This document shows positions 41,803 to 49,933 of a stretch of DNA of 64,000 bases, in pieces. Origin of the DNA: Rhizobium sp. R635 (GTDB lineage: Bacteria > Pseudomonadota > Alphaproteobacteria > Rhizobiales > Rhizobiaceae); the NCBI RefSeq assembly GCF_002211285.1, contig NZ_LOKX01000004.1:1-64000 (forward strand). The letters run 5' to 3'. The position numbers were made by a program, and so were the translations under genes. The notes under the pieces are model-generated. The model had not been told where the DNA came from, ran no database searches, and worked only from the letters and a program-made list of their open reading frames with translations. How positions within the stretch are numbered: position 1 is the stretch's first letter; every line of letters starts with the position of its first letter.

Positions 41803-42172
41803 TAAGATCGAATTCCCTGGCTCGGGACCTCCCGAGATACCAGAGGATGCCAAATCGTTAGGCGAGGCCATGGGCCTCGCATCTGGGCTCGATCTCTCCA
41901 GTCGAGAGCAACTAAACAAAATCAATCGGCTGGTCCGCGAGGACGGCATGGACACTCACGTTTCGCGGGTGGTTGTGTGCGCACTCTGGATCATCGCTTT
42001 GGCCGCACTGATAATGTTTCTTGTTCTGGTCGCTCATAAGGTGAAGCCGGATTTGTGGCTGACAGATGATCAACTAAATTCGCTGCAGTCGTTTCTTTTT
42101 TCGGGCGGGCTCGGTGCAGGGATAACTGGGCTCGGAAAGAAATATGTTACCGGCGAGAAGTCGTCTAAGTAG
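41795..42172 (+). CDS. Small membrane protein overlapping the Panacea gene, putative toxin
   Basis: 125 residues, start overlapping the Panacea gene by 8 bp. Residues 1-55 are polar. A clear membrane helix spans residues 58-81 (VVVCALWIIALAALIMFLVLVA), and a second hydrophobic, glycine-rich segment lies at residues 99-113 (SFLFSGGLGAGITGL) before a basic tail. No family recognised. By position it is the partner of the Panacea protein. Known Panacea-paired toxins include membrane-active ones, so a membrane-disrupting toxin is a reasonable guess, not a demonstrated fact. It could instead be an unrelated membrane protein. Confidence 0.65.
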   Translation: MVDKIEFPGSGPPEIPEDAKSLGEAMGLASGLDLSSREQLNKINRLVREDGMDTHVSRVVVCALWIIALAALIMFLVLVAHKVKPDLWLTDDQLNSLQSFLFSGGLGAGITGLGKKYVTGEKSSK

Positions 42173-42245
42173 TAGAGCCTGCATTCGCGCCGCTTATGGT
42201 GGATTTCGTGGGGCGGCTTAAGCGGGGCCGAAGCCCCGCGAAATT

Positions 42246-43247
42246 TTATGCCGACTTCTTCAATTGTTTTTTCTCGTTTTGCCTGAAAAGCTCGTATTGC
42301 TCCTTCGCGTGTTTATCGGCATCAGCGCGAGACGGCCCGCCCTGTTTGTAGCCAGGAAAAACAGGGAACTCGTTGATCGCTACTAAGTCGGTCAATTTGT
42401 TAAGAAGGCGATCCATTGAGACTTGCTTCCCCTGTAGGGCCATACCCTCGGCGTAAAGCAGCCATGACTCTCCGACGATCTGCATCTTCTTCAATTCGGT
42501 CTCAGTGCAATAGTTCTTTGCTACTGTGATGTCTTGAGAGGTGGGGGTCCGGTTGCCCATCGCCGTCATTCCCATATTCGGTTTGCTCGCATCTGCGCGT
42601 TCGAGAATAATCTGCGCAGCAGTCTGTTCAGACGCCGCGAAATGGAAGACATTCTGACTGGTTGAGAAGAATGTTCGCGCTGCTGGATCGTCCTTGTCGT
42701 AGTCAATCGCACATTGGACAAAGGTTTCCTTTACCTGTGCATAGAGGCTCTTTTCCGAAGTGCGGATCGCCCGAACTTCTTGAGCCAGTTTCATCAGCGC
42801 CGCTGGGTCGCTGGCGAGTTTCTTACCGTTGAGGGCGTATCCGTCTTGGATATACCCCTTCAGCACCTCGGATGCCCATTTTCGAAATGCAATCGCTTTT
42901 TTCGAGTTCACTTGGAAACCCACCGCAAGGATGGCGTCGAGGTTATAGATTATGTGGTCGGACGCGCCGTCCAAACCGGTTGTCAAAGATTCTTTGGCAA
43001 CTACGGACTCGTCCAATTCACCCGATGTAAAAAGGTTTTGGAGATGCAGGCTGATGTTCTGTTTCGTAACGTCAAACATTTTAGCCATTTGAGCTTGGGT
43101 GGCCCAGACGGTGTCCTGCTCAAAGTCTACTGGGAGAGCGACTTCTGTGGTCTCGGTTTTGAAGTTCGCGAAAGCGTCGAAGGTATTTTTTACAGCCTTC
43201 GCCACCTTGGTGACCTTCGCCACCACCTTATTGATAAGCTTTGCCAT
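42246..43247 (-). CDS. RhuM family protein
   Basis: 333 residues, converging on the Panacea pair. The RhuM domain is recognisable: TVWATQAQMAKMFDVTKQNISLHLQNLF (helix-turn-helix-like, residues about 46-73), KESLTTGLDGASDHIIYNLDAILAVGFQVNSKKAIAFRKWASEVLKGYI, and a helical C-terminal part ending in a lysine-rich tail. The family is called virulence RhuM after a Salmonella pathogenicity-island gene; it is common on mobile islands and near defence genes, and its function is unknown. The ATG at 43247 lacks a strong ribosome-binding site. Low G+C suggests acquisition. Confidence 0.88.
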   Translation of the reverse strand: MAKLINKVVAKVTKVAKAVKNTFDAFANFKTETTEVALPVDFEQDTVWATQAQMAKMFDVTKQNISLHLQNLFTSGELDESVVAKESLTTGLDGASDHIIYNLDAILAVGFQVNSKKAIAFRKWASEVLKGYIQDGYALNGKKLASDPAALMKLAQEVRAIRTSEKSLYAQVKETFVQCAIDYDKDDPAARTFFSTSQNVFHFAASEQTAAQIILERADASKPNMGMTAMGNRTPTSQDITVAKNYCTETELKKMQIVGESWLLYAEGMALQGKQVSMDRLLNKLTDLVAINEFPVFPGYKQGGPSRADADKHAKEQYELFRQNEKKQLKKSA

Positions 43248-43849
43248 TTCCGATCATTCCTATTTCGATCGGCGACGGAGATGTAAGAAATCGCTTGACA
43301 AAGGATCGGGTAGTACCCAATTACTGCCTCGTGATCACAAACAAGCCGCCGCGAGGTGGTTGTCAGGCCCGGAGGTGTCCAACCACCTGCCGGGCCGCCT
43401 TGTTTTGGCTTATCCTGGATAAACCGGTGACGATGTAGGAACTGCGACAAGATTTCGCAAGTCCCATTCATGTTTTGTTAAGATGGCATCCAGCGAAAGG
43501 GCGAATTCGAGTCTCCAGCCCTCGTTCCCCGGCCGGATGACGGGGAAGGGGTGATGGTTGGATCTTTCATGAATTTCGCGCCCAAAAGTGGCGTGATATG
43601 TCGCATCGCCCATGATCTCCTGTATCAGACCGCATCAGCGTGGGGTCTGCTTGAGTCGGGCATCATCCCCATAACCAGACGCGGTAGCATTGCAGAAGTG
43701 GAAACATACTTCCGTAAAGTGGACAGCGTGGATTATTGAACAAAGGCAAAACTAGGCGGTCTCGGGAGAAACAAAAAGACTGGCTACTTTCCTTTCTGTA
43801 TAGGCCAAAGCGTCTACGAAGCGTTGAGACGTGTGGGGACAGAATGAAA
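43248..43849. other. 602-bp region between RhuM and tRNA-Ile
   Basis: A hairpin CCCGGAGGTG/CACCTGCCGGG lies at 43370-43403. Two short frames (43551-43739 plus, 43410-43613 minus) have no recognisable family and overlap each other, so neither is called. No copy of the tRNA 3' end was found that would mark an attachment site. This looks like degraded accessory DNA. Confidence 0.4.
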
Positions 43850-43925
43850 TGGTGGGCCCGGAGGGACTCGAACCCCCAACCAAGCGGTTATGAGCCGCCG
43901 GCTCTAACCATTGAGCTACAGGCCC
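43850..43925 (-). tRNA. tRNA-Ile (CAU anticodon, lysidine type)
   Basis: 76 nt including CCA (43852-43850). The acceptor stem is GGGCCTG with its complement in CCGGGCCC ahead of A-CCA. The D-arm reads GTAGCTCAATGGTTAGAGC, the anticodon loop CTCATAA carries CAU, and the T-arm has GGTTCGAGTCC. The anticodon arm closely matches E. coli ileX-type tRNA (GACTCATAATCGCTTGGT), so this is the AUA-reading tRNA-Ile whose C34 is changed to lysidine, not a methionine tRNA. The accessory genes lie downstream of its 3' end, a common integration position. Confidence 0.88.
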
Positions 43926-44123
43926 TTGGCGTCAGCGATAGACACCGTGATGCCGGGGCAATGGTTCCCGCAGCATGGGTTTCGCTCTAACGCAAATTGC
44001 AGGGAGCCACAAGCGGAGAGCGCAAGCATCTGTGGACGATGCATATTTCGTGGGCGGGGCACTGGAAGCTTCTCGCGCGGGCTACAATTATCGAGATGTA
44101 GTCGATGAAGGGGGCGGTCGCCG

Positions 44124-44489
44124 ATGGCTTCGAACAGTGCCGTGGTGCTCATCGTCGAGGATGAGCCGATAATCCGGTTCAATATCCTCGATGTGCTGGA
44201 GGATGTCGGCCATGTGGCGTTGGAGGCGGCGAATGCCGACGAGGCGATGGTGGTGCTGAAGGGGAGGCAGGATGTCGATATTCTCTTCACCGACGTCAAT
44301 ATGGCGGGCTCCATGGACGGCCTCCAGCTTGCCAAGCGCGTGAGAGCGATGCGGCCGAACATCGGCATCATCATCACGTCTGGCATGGTGCGGCTCGATC
44401 CGATGGCGTTGCCGGCCAATACGGCCTTCCTGCCGAAGCCCTATATGCACGATACGCTGATCACGACGATCGATTCCCTGATGGCGTGA
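44124..44489 (+). CDS. Single-domain response regulator (CheY-like receiver)
   Basis: 121 residues, one receiver domain only. The acidic pocket is VEDEP near residue 10, the phospho-acceptor aspartate lies in ILFTDVNMAGSMDG near residue 57, the switch threonine/serine in IIITSG near residue 87, and the lysine in FLPKPY near residue 104. With no output domain it must act through protein contact, as in chemotaxis or general-stress phosphorelays. No kinase gene is next to it. It lies between the tRNA and the cin locus. Confidence 0.92.
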   Translation: MASNSAVVLIVEDEPIIRFNILDVLEDVGHVALEAANADEAMVVLKGRQDVDILFTDVNMAGSMDGLQLAKRVRAMRPNIGIIITSGMVRLDPMALPANTAFLPKPYMHDTLITTIDSLMA

Positions 44490-44564
44490 CCGCGGCGCGC
44501 AGCCCATGGAAACCTGTTGCCGGTTTCGGGCTGCGCGCGGGGCGGCCGGGAGGCATGCTCGTCT

Positions 44565-44783
44565 TCAGGCGCGGCGGGGGAGGACCGCATCTTCAGCCGA
44601 GCCGCTCTTCAGCGCCTCGTTTTCATAACGGGCCTTCTTCTCGTAGATCGTGAAGAGGGCCATCGAGAGGAGATAGGAGAGGAAGGAATCTCCCATCTGG
44701 GTGGCGATGTCTCGCGAGGCGAGGACGTGGCGCTCCAGCGCGCCGATATCTTTCTGCGTTGCGGTTTCAATGATGCGGTTCAT
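44565..44783 (-). CDS. cinS: CinS, small regulator coexpressed with cinI
   Basis: 72 residues from the ATG at 44783, which overlaps the cinI stop (ATGA). In R. leguminosarum CinS is a small protein made with CinI that relieves repression by the MarR-type regulator PraR, linking the cin system to rai and other quorum-sensing systems. The match rests on size, exact position and overlap with cinI; the sequence (MNRIIETATQKDIGALERHVLASRD, helical and charged) shows no domain. The exact overlap makes a real gene very likely. Confidence 0.82.
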   Translation of the reverse strand: MNRIIETATQKDIGALERHVLASRDIATQMGDSFLSYLLSMALFTIYEKKARYENEALKSGSAEDAVLPRRA

Positions 44784-45445
44784 GCTGCCATCTCCAGGAA
44801 TTGGGTTACGACCGAGCGGGCCGGAACGTGTCTGACATAAAGGGGGAGGGTCAGGCCGAGGGCGGCGCGCATCTTGCGCAGCACGCGGTCCGAGACTTCG
44901 AAGGCGCCGCAGCAGACGGGATACTTGCCGTATCCATCGGCGCGGCCGAGTTCTTCCACTTCGGCCCCGGCGCGCTTGTAGACGCGCTTGAGGTAGGGTT
45001 CGTAGTTGGAAATCATCGTGTGGATGCCGTGATCGAGTGCGCATTCGCACAGTGCGAGCAGCATCATCGAGAAGGCGCGGGCGGCATCGATTTTCGGGAA
45101 GTCCCTGGCGATCGCCTCCTCGTCGATGCACATGCGCGTGCCTTCCCAGATGCCGGGGGCGATGAGATCGGCAGCGGCCGGGAACGTCTCGCGGAAGACG
45201 TCGTAGAGCAGGGTCGGGCCGGTCGTCGGCATCAGGCGCATGCCGCCATAGAGGCGGGTGCGGCTGTCGTTGCACCAGACGAGATAGGCGGGGGAGAGGG
45301 AATCGTAGCTGTCGCGTTCGTAGGGGCCGATCACGGGAACGTCCCAACCGAGCGTATCGGCGAAGACCTCCTTGCGCAGGCGAAACATCTGGTCGAGTAC
45401 GGCGGCATACTTCTGATACTCATGTGCCTGAATGATAACGAACAT
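44780..45445 (-). CDS. cinI: CinI acyl-homoserine-lactone synthase
   Basis: 221 residues from the ATG at 45445 (MFVIIQAHEYQKY), preceded by GGAGGG; the longer frame adds 7 residues. LuxI-family conserved residues are visible: the arginine in MFRLRKEVFADTLGWDV, the aspartates of DSYDSLSPAYLV, the arginine of GGMRLMPTTGP and the glutamate-arginine of IWEGTRMCID. CinI makes 3-hydroxy-7-cis-tetradecenoyl-homoserine lactone, the top signal of the rhizobial quorum-sensing cascade. cinS overlaps its 3' end and cinR lies upstream on the same strand, as in R. etli and R. leguminosarum. Separation from raiI/traI-type synthases is by neighbour genes. Confidence 0.93.
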   Translation of the reverse strand: MFVIIQAHEYQKYAAVLDQMFRLRKEVFADTLGWDVPVIGPYERDSYDSLSPAYLVWCNDSRTRLYGGMRLMPTTGPTLLYDVFRETFPAAADLIAPGIWEGTRMCIDEEAIARDFPKIDAARAFSMMLLALCECALDHGIHTMISNYEPYLKRVYKRAGAEVEELGRADGYGKYPVCCGAFEVSDRVLRKMRAALGLTLPLYVRHVPARSVVTQFLEMAA

Positions 45446-45510
45446 TTTGCCCTCCAGCGTTTGCAAGTCCGTGGAGAGCAGAATGGTTCAGGATGCGAGG
45501 ATCGGAAATT

Positions 45511-45538
45511 CCCTCAGATGAGCCCCCTCAGATGGGGG
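45511..45538 (-). promoter_or_regulatory. Candidate CinR-binding direct repeat upstream of cinI
   Basis: CCCTCAGATG occurs twice (45511-45520 and 45525-45534) with a 14-bp period; the second copy runs into GGGGGG, so CCCC and GGGG also frame a partial palindrome. It lies 66-90 bp upstream of the cinI ATG, where a LuxR-type activator would bind. Assignment to CinR is inference. Confidence 0.5.
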
Positions 45539-45636
45539 GATTAGCCCAAAAGTATGATGAATCGGATCAGGACACATGCAGCCGGGCGCGACAAGGACCG
45601 CGGCGCTTCGGTTTTGATTTTGCTAGATCTTTGATC

Positions 45637-46362
45637 CTAGGGATTGATGATGCGCAGCTGCACGGCCCGCGAGGCGGCGGCCGAAATCGTGGCGCAGCCG
45701 AGTTTGAAGCGGGCGGTCTTCAGGTAATCGCGCGTGGTATGCTCTGATATGCCCAGGATGACCGAGATATCCTTGTAATCCTTGCCGAGGGCCGTCCAGT
45801 GCAGGCACTCGATCTCGCGCGGCGACAGGGCCGGCACCGGATCGTTCTCGCCATGCAGCTCGTAGACGGCCTTGCGGTGGATCAGGTGGGCGATTTCGAT
45901 CCATTCATTACGGTAGCGGCGGACCAGCTCGTTCCATTCCTCGACCGGGATGCGGGCGTTCAACGACAGGAGGGCGCGGCGCTGCGCCTTGTCGGCGACG
46001 GGGATGGAGTAGCCGTTGCCGCCGATGCCGTGCTTCTGGGCGTCGACCAGCATGGCGTAGGCCTCCGGCGTCGGCTCGACTTCGCTCCAGTCGAAGGGCA
46101 GCTGACGCTCGAAGCCCTGCTTGACGATCGGATCGACCTTCACATAGCTGTTGAGGAGGTAGCGGGAGACCCAGGCATCCGGATAGGTGGTGCGCACGAA
46201 GGGGGAATCGATCTTGCTCGCGATCGTCTGGGCAAGATGGTAGGTGACGAAATCGAGAGCATATTCCGCCTGCAGAATGCGGATGGCCGCATCCACATTG
46301 GCCGCGGCCTTTATCTGTTCGAAGGCGGACTCGAACTTGTCGCTGTAAGTATTCTCGATCAT
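45637..46362 (-). CDS. cinR: CinR, LuxR-family quorum-sensing regulator
   Basis: 241 residues from the ATG at 46362 ([16 protein letters not shown]), preceded by GGGGCAG; 27 extra residues in the longer frame are rejected. The N-terminal autoinducer-binding domain has the conserved W-x-Y/D-W pattern ([31 protein letters not shown]). The C-terminal LuxR helix-turn-helix is [46 protein letters not shown]. It would bind the CinI signal and activate cinI, 191 bp downstream on the same strand. A divergent small gene begins 123 bp on its other side. Confidence 0.92.
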   Translation of the reverse strand: MIENTYSDKFESAFEQIKAAANVDAAIRILQAEYALDFVTYHLAQTIASKIDSPFVRTTYPDAWVSRYLLNSYVKVDPIVKQGFERQLPFDWSEVEPTPEAYAMLVDAQKHGIGGNGYSIPVADKAQRRALLSLNARIPVEEWNELVRRYRNEWIEIAHLIHRKAVYELHGENDPVPALSPREIECLHWTALGKDYKDISVILGISEHTTRDYLKTARFKLGCATISAAASRAVQLRIINP

Positions 46363-46485
46363 TTCAACTGCCCCAATTCCCTCAATCCTACCGTGAGCAC
46401 TGTCACAAATACAAGGCATCCCCACATATGCGGGGAATGACAATCCGGGGCCTGTCTGTTAGCGCCTTGCATGTGGAGGCCTCAT

Positions 46486-46680
46486 ATGGACAGCAAGAGA
46501 CCGTTCGAAATTGCCGAATGCCAACAGGCCGCCAAGGGCCTGAAATCCAGCTGGCAGGACATGGCAGGCTCCGAAGCGCTGATCCGCGCCCTCGTTGCCG
46601 AACGCAACGGCGATACCCCGCTGGCGCTGTTCTGGACCGCGGTCCACCGGGCGCTTTGCGAGGAAACCAGCGCTTTTTGA
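46486..46680 (+). CDS. Small conserved-looking hypothetical protein
   Basis: 64 residues from the ATG at 46486 (MDSKRPFEIAECQQAAKGLKSSWQD), with GTGGAGG 7 nt upstream. The product is soluble, helical and has two cysteines; no domain recognised. It is divergent from cinR and might share its promoter region, but no regulatory link can be shown from sequence. Confidence 0.6.
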   Translation: MDSKRPFEIAECQQAAKGLKSSWQDMAGSEALIRALVAERNGDTPLALFWTAVHRALCEETSAF

Positions 46681-47202
46681 CAGGGCCTGCCCGTGCCGGC
46701 GGGCATCAGGCTTTCCCCGATACAAGCAGGATCGGCCGGATATCGAAGCCGGCGCCATGGCGGTGACGCGAATCTCCTGCCGCTATGTGAAAACGTTTCC
46801 ATCTTTTTCATTTGCGATTTTGCGACGCGAAAGTCGAGCGGCAACGCCGGGTTCCGGCTGTTGAAAAGCGCTCTATTACTCCACGGAATTGTGCCGTCAT
46901 GCTTGACGAAGTGTTCCCGCCTGAAGCACTCAAATTTGTGCAAAGGCTTACATTGTGCCATTGCGGCACCTGATGGATCGGATGCTATCCGGTCATGGCG
47001 GTTCAGCTGATTGCCATTGCGCGACAAGCCGGCCAACCGGATGCCGGAGGCGAGCTTCCTTTCCTTCAAACCCGAAGGGGCGAAGGACTTGATGTTTCGA
47101 AAGATGAGCCTGTGGCACCAGGCACAGAACATTGCGCTGGGCGGCGGGGAGGGTTTCAGGCCCGCTTCCGGCTCAGCCTGAACTGAGCCGGCGCGGATGG
47201 GT
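46681..47202. other. 522-bp region with one doubtful small frame
   Basis: A frame at 47011-47181 (TTG start; ATG at 47041) reads PEASFLSFKPEGAKDLMFRK and ends GFRPASGSA. It looks protein-like, has no clear ribosome-binding site, and may be a small gene or a remnant. A 9-bp hairpin CCGGCTCAG/CTGAGCCGG (47168-47176 with 47183-47191) ends the region and could terminate transcripts from both sides. Nothing else seen. Confidence 0.35.
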
Positions 47203-47442
47203 TCAGCCGACCTTGGTCGAAGGGTTGATCCAGTCCTGGCGCGGCAGTTCCGGCCGCGGCGGCTTGGGACGGAACTTCACCAGCACCTCGCGGCCGTCGA
47301 TGGAAGCCTGGGTGCGTTCCAGCGCTTCGCGTTCGGCAACCGCCTGACGCCAGTGTTCATCATCGCGACCATCGGGGCGGCCCTGTTCTTCCCAGATCGC
47401 GTAGGCTCTCTTGCTGATCCATTCGTGGCGTCTGCTGCTCAT
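47203..47442 (-). CDS. DUF2934 protein
   Basis: 79 residues. The N-terminal motif HEWISKRAYAIWEEQGRPDGRDDEHWRQA is the DUF2934 signature, a short helical unit frequent in Rhizobiales and often in stress-induced genes. The rest is charged and unstructured-looking. It begins 25 bp after the DUF3606-like gene on the same strand and is probably cotranscribed with it. Molecular function unknown. Confidence 0.85.
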   Translation of the reverse strand: MSSRRHEWISKRAYAIWEEQGRPDGRDDEHWRQAVAEREALERTQASIDGREVLVKFRPKPPRPELPRQDWINPSTKVG

Positions 47443-47467
47443 TTATCCATTCCATTCGTCAACGGGG

Positions 47468-47671
47468 TTATTCGGCAATGTCATGGCGAGCCGGTGCACG
47501 GCGCTTGGCGGCCATCAGCAGATCGAGCTCGATCGAGGAGGGGCCGAAGCGGGTGAACAGGCTTTCGGCCTGGTCGTTTTGCAGGCCGTATTTGGAAGCG
47601 AATTCATCAAGGCTGTAGGGACGGCCGCGCAGGATTCTGCTTCGGCGCTCCGGTTCACGGATTTGCGTCAT
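47468..47671 (-). CDS. Small DUF3606-like protein
   Basis: 67 residues. The core SLDEFASKYGLQNDQAESLFTRFGPSSIELDLLMAAK has the shape of DUF3606: a helix, a short turn and a helix ending in a glycine-proline pair. The N terminus is basic (IREPERRSRILRGRPY). It heads a two-gene unit with the DUF2934 gene and has a candidate EcfG-type promoter 40-64 bp upstream. The family match is by eye and not certain. Confidence 0.65.
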   Translation of the reverse strand: MTQIREPERRSRILRGRPYSLDEFASKYGLQNDQAESLFTRFGPSSIELDLLMAAKRRAPARHDIAE

Positions 47672-48032
47672 TGGTGGTAACCCCGGTTAGTTTGGCTGTT
47701 GTGAGAACAAAACAAATTTCAGCGCCAAAAGTTCCGTGAATTTTCAGGGTTTTTCGCCCTTATCGTGCCATTCCGAAGCGTCTATCCGGCTGTGGCATAG
47801 TTTTTTAAGGCCGGTAGTTTTTCAGAAATTTTCGACTAAAACATGTAATAATATCAGACCGTTATGAAATTGGCTTCCGCCGCGGCCCAGAAATGGGCTT
47901 TACCCCTGCGTGTTACTCTATAGAATCAATAGTGTTATTCGGTTCGCAGGGGGCAGCAAAACGCTCCATTCCCCGCGTTGGCGCGACCGATACCGGAGGA
48001 CTTTGGCTTCAACCCATCAAGAGGAGACAGAC
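47672..48032. other. 361-bp A+T-rich divergent promoter region
   Basis: Between the DUF3606-like gene (minus) and the gene at 48033 (plus). It is rich in A+T around 47700-47860 and holds the candidate stress promoter below. No gene seen. Confidence 0.5.
47711..47735 (-). promoter_or_regulatory. Candidate EcfG (general stress) promoter
   Basis: On the minus strand GGAAC (47735-47731), 16 bases, then TGTT (47714-47711), close to the alphaproteobacterial EcfG pattern GGAAC-N16/17-CGTT. It lies 40 bp upstream of the DUF3606-like start, and the genes it would drive are of types often found in the general stress response. Confidence 0.5.
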
Positions 48033-48416
48033 ATGATGAATGCCCTGCCGCCACTTCATGACGGCCACGCGCCGTTCAACCTCCAGCAGTTGTTTCGCGA
48101 AGCGCTCTATGCCTTCGAGGAATGGGACAGCGAATTGACCGAGCCGATCGTGACCTACGAGGGACGGGTCATCCCAATCAGCTTCGTTTTCGAAGCCATG
48201 CGCGAATGCACCGACATCGTGCCGATGAATATCGTCGGCGCCGTCACCGAACGGCTGACCAAGCCGTGGGAGGGCGAAGGCCCGCTCGATCAGATGACCT
48301 TCTCGACGGCTGCACGTGTCATGCGCGTGCTGGTGCGCAAGCGCCTCCTTGCCAACGGTACGGCGGATCTCGTTGCCGTTTCGGCTCACGCAGCCGAAGA
48401 ACAGAACCGCGACTGA
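48033..48416 (+). CDS. Hypothetical protein
   Basis: 127 residues from the ATG at 48033 (MMNALPPLHDGHAPFNLQQLFREALYAFEEWD), with GAGGAGAC 5 nt upstream; the longer frame to 47910 crosses the promoter region. The protein is soluble, acidic and helical; YEGRVIPISFVFEAMRECTDIVP and TAARVMRVLVRKRLL are its most ordered-looking parts. No family recognised. The DUF4174 gene follows 118 bp downstream on the same strand. Confidence 0.7.
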   Translation: MMNALPPLHDGHAPFNLQQLFREALYAFEEWDSELTEPIVTYEGRVIPISFVFEAMRECTDIVPMNIVGAVTERLTKPWEGEGPLDQMTFSTAARVMRVLVRKRLLANGTADLVAVSAHAAEEQNRD

Positions 48417-48534
48417 CACAGGAAGGGATCGCGGCGCGAAGCTGCGATCCTTTTCCGCCTTCTGCGGAACCTCACCCATTCCCAGCCGTTATTTCGGCAG
48501 GCCCGCCGTCAGTGCCGGGCGAGGAATGAATATC

Positions 48535-48948
48535 ATGCTGAAATCCATTGTTCACGAAATCATCGGCACGCCGCGGCGCGAGCCTGAGCTTCCGCAATCG
48601 CTGGAGCCGTTTCGCGACAGCAAGCGGGTGCTGCTCATCTTTGCCGATGCCCAGGACGACCGCGCCGTCATTCAGGACGAGTGGCTGCGCAAGGCGCATA
48701 TGCGCCTCATCGAAGAGGATATCGAGGTGTTCATCATTGCCGGCGGCGGCGCTTTCGCGCTGTTCGACGATGGCTGGGAACTCGACGCCGACGACATTCG
48801 CGAGCGGCTGCAGGGACCGCCCTCCGGTGACTTCGGGCTGATCCTGATCGGCCGCGACGGCACCGTGAAGCTGCGCTCCAGCGAGCCGCGCACGGCGGAG
48901 GAGATTTTCGAGGCCTTCGAGACGCTGCCGAAGCAGACGCCTTGGTAG
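48535..48948 (+). CDS. DUF4174 protein
   Basis: 137 residues from the ATG at 48535 (MLKSIVHEIIG), with AGGA 9 nt upstream; an in-frame ATG at 48526 is the alternative. The DUF4174 pattern is clear: SKRVLLIFADAQDDRAVIQDEWL, a thioredoxin-like first strand and helix without the CxxC pair, then GDFGLILIGRDGTVKLRSSEP and a terminal helix EEIFEAFETLP. The family is thioredoxin-like and probably not redox active. Role unknown. Confidence 0.85.
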   Translation: MLKSIVHEIIGTPRREPELPQSLEPFRDSKRVLLIFADAQDDRAVIQDEWLRKAHMRLIEEDIEVFIIAGGGAFALFDDGWELDADDIRERLQGPPSGDFGLILIGRDGTVKLRSSEPRTAEEIFEAFETLPKQTPW

Positions 48949-48958
48949 GCCGGCTTGG

Positions 48959-49669
48959 TTAGAGTTCGAAGGCTTCCTTGAGGCCGAGGCTCTTGCGCTC
49001 GCGCAGATCGAGATCGGTCTCGATATGGGCGATGTGGTGCAGCATCAACTGACAGGCGCGGTCGAGGTCGTTGCTTTCGATCGCTGAAATGATGTCGCCA
49101 TGTTCGGAATGGCCGCAGCTCGACGCGGTCGACTGGCCGTAGAGCGCGATCACCAGCGACGAGCGGGCGACGAGCTCCTCCATGAAGCGCTGCATGATCG
49201 CATTGCCCGAGATTTCCGCCAGCATCAGATGGAAATCGCCCGACGCCTTGATCTCGGCGCGGCGCGCCGTCTGGCCGCGTTCGCTCATCAGGCGGCCTTC
49301 CTCCAGCAGGAGCTGTTTCAGCTGCCTGATATCGGCCGGCGTGATCCGCGCCGCCGCCTCGCGCAAGATGCCGGGCTCGACCAGACGGCGGGCGGCAAAG
49401 ATCTGGCGGGCTTCTTCGGGCGAGGGGTAGGCGACGAAGGCGCCGCGGTTCTTCTCGACGCTGACGAGGCCTTCGTAGGAGAGCGCCTGCAGGGCGGCGC
49501 GGGCGAGCGTGCGGCTGACCTTGAAGAGATTGCCGACATCGCTTTCCGAAAGCTTGGTGCCGGGAGAAAGCCTGCGCTCGACGATCGCCTCGCGAATGGC
49601 GTCACGGATCTGTTGCGCGCCGGTTTCGGCGGGTTCTTCGGCCTGCACGGCCTTGGCGGCGGATTTCAT
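48959..49669 (-). CDS. GntR-family regulator with FCD domain
   Basis: 236 residues from the ATG at 49669, which has AGGGA at good spacing; ATGs at 49678 and 49717 are also in frame. The N-terminal winged helix is QQIRDAIREAIVERRLSPGTKLSESDVGNLFKVSRTLARAALQALSYEGLV. The C-terminal FCD ligand domain carries the metal-binding histidines (FHLMLAEISGN; HSEHGDIISAIESND; LMLHHIAHIE). It is divergent from the ABC operon that starts at 49934 and very likely represses it until a carboxylate-type ligand appears; that link is inferred from position. Confidence 0.92.
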   Translation of the reverse strand: MKSAAKAVQAEEPAETGAQQIRDAIREAIVERRLSPGTKLSESDVGNLFKVSRTLARAALQALSYEGLVSVEKNRGAFVAYPSPEEARQIFAARRLVEPGILREAAARITPADIRQLKQLLLEEGRLMSERGQTARRAEIKASGDFHLMLAEISGNAIMQRFMEELVARSSLVIALYGQSTASSCGHSEHGDIISAIESNDLDRACQLMLHHIAHIETDLDLRERKSLGLKEAFEL

Positions 49670-49933
49670 GAATTTCATTCCCTGATGACGGGCAAACCAT
49701 ATCCGGCTTCGCGGCAAAAGTTAAACGGAATTTGTGCTCGAAGCGGCGATGAAATTGTATACGATCTTTTGCATAAATTGAGGACGATAGCCTAAATCAT
49801 GTGCAGACGATGTTCTGCTCCTGTTTTGCGCTTACAGGCTCATACCCGAGAAAATCCTTTATTCATAATGGCTTGAGGTGTCTAACACTGTTTGGCACGG
49901 CAGATGCATCTTTCCTGCCGAACAGGGGAAGGC

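Noticed and set aside
43410..43739. Two overlapping short frames between RhuM and the tRNA
   Set aside because: No ribosome-binding site, no family, mutually exclusive overlap.
43850..43925. Initiator or elongator methionine tRNA
   Set aside because: The anticodon is CAU, but the anticodon arm matches the lysidine-type tRNA-Ile rather than Met tRNAs.
43736..43990. Plus-strand frame containing ARRDSNPQPSGYEPPAL
   Set aside because: This is the well-known spurious translation across the antisense of a tRNA gene; the real feature is the tRNA at 43850-43925.
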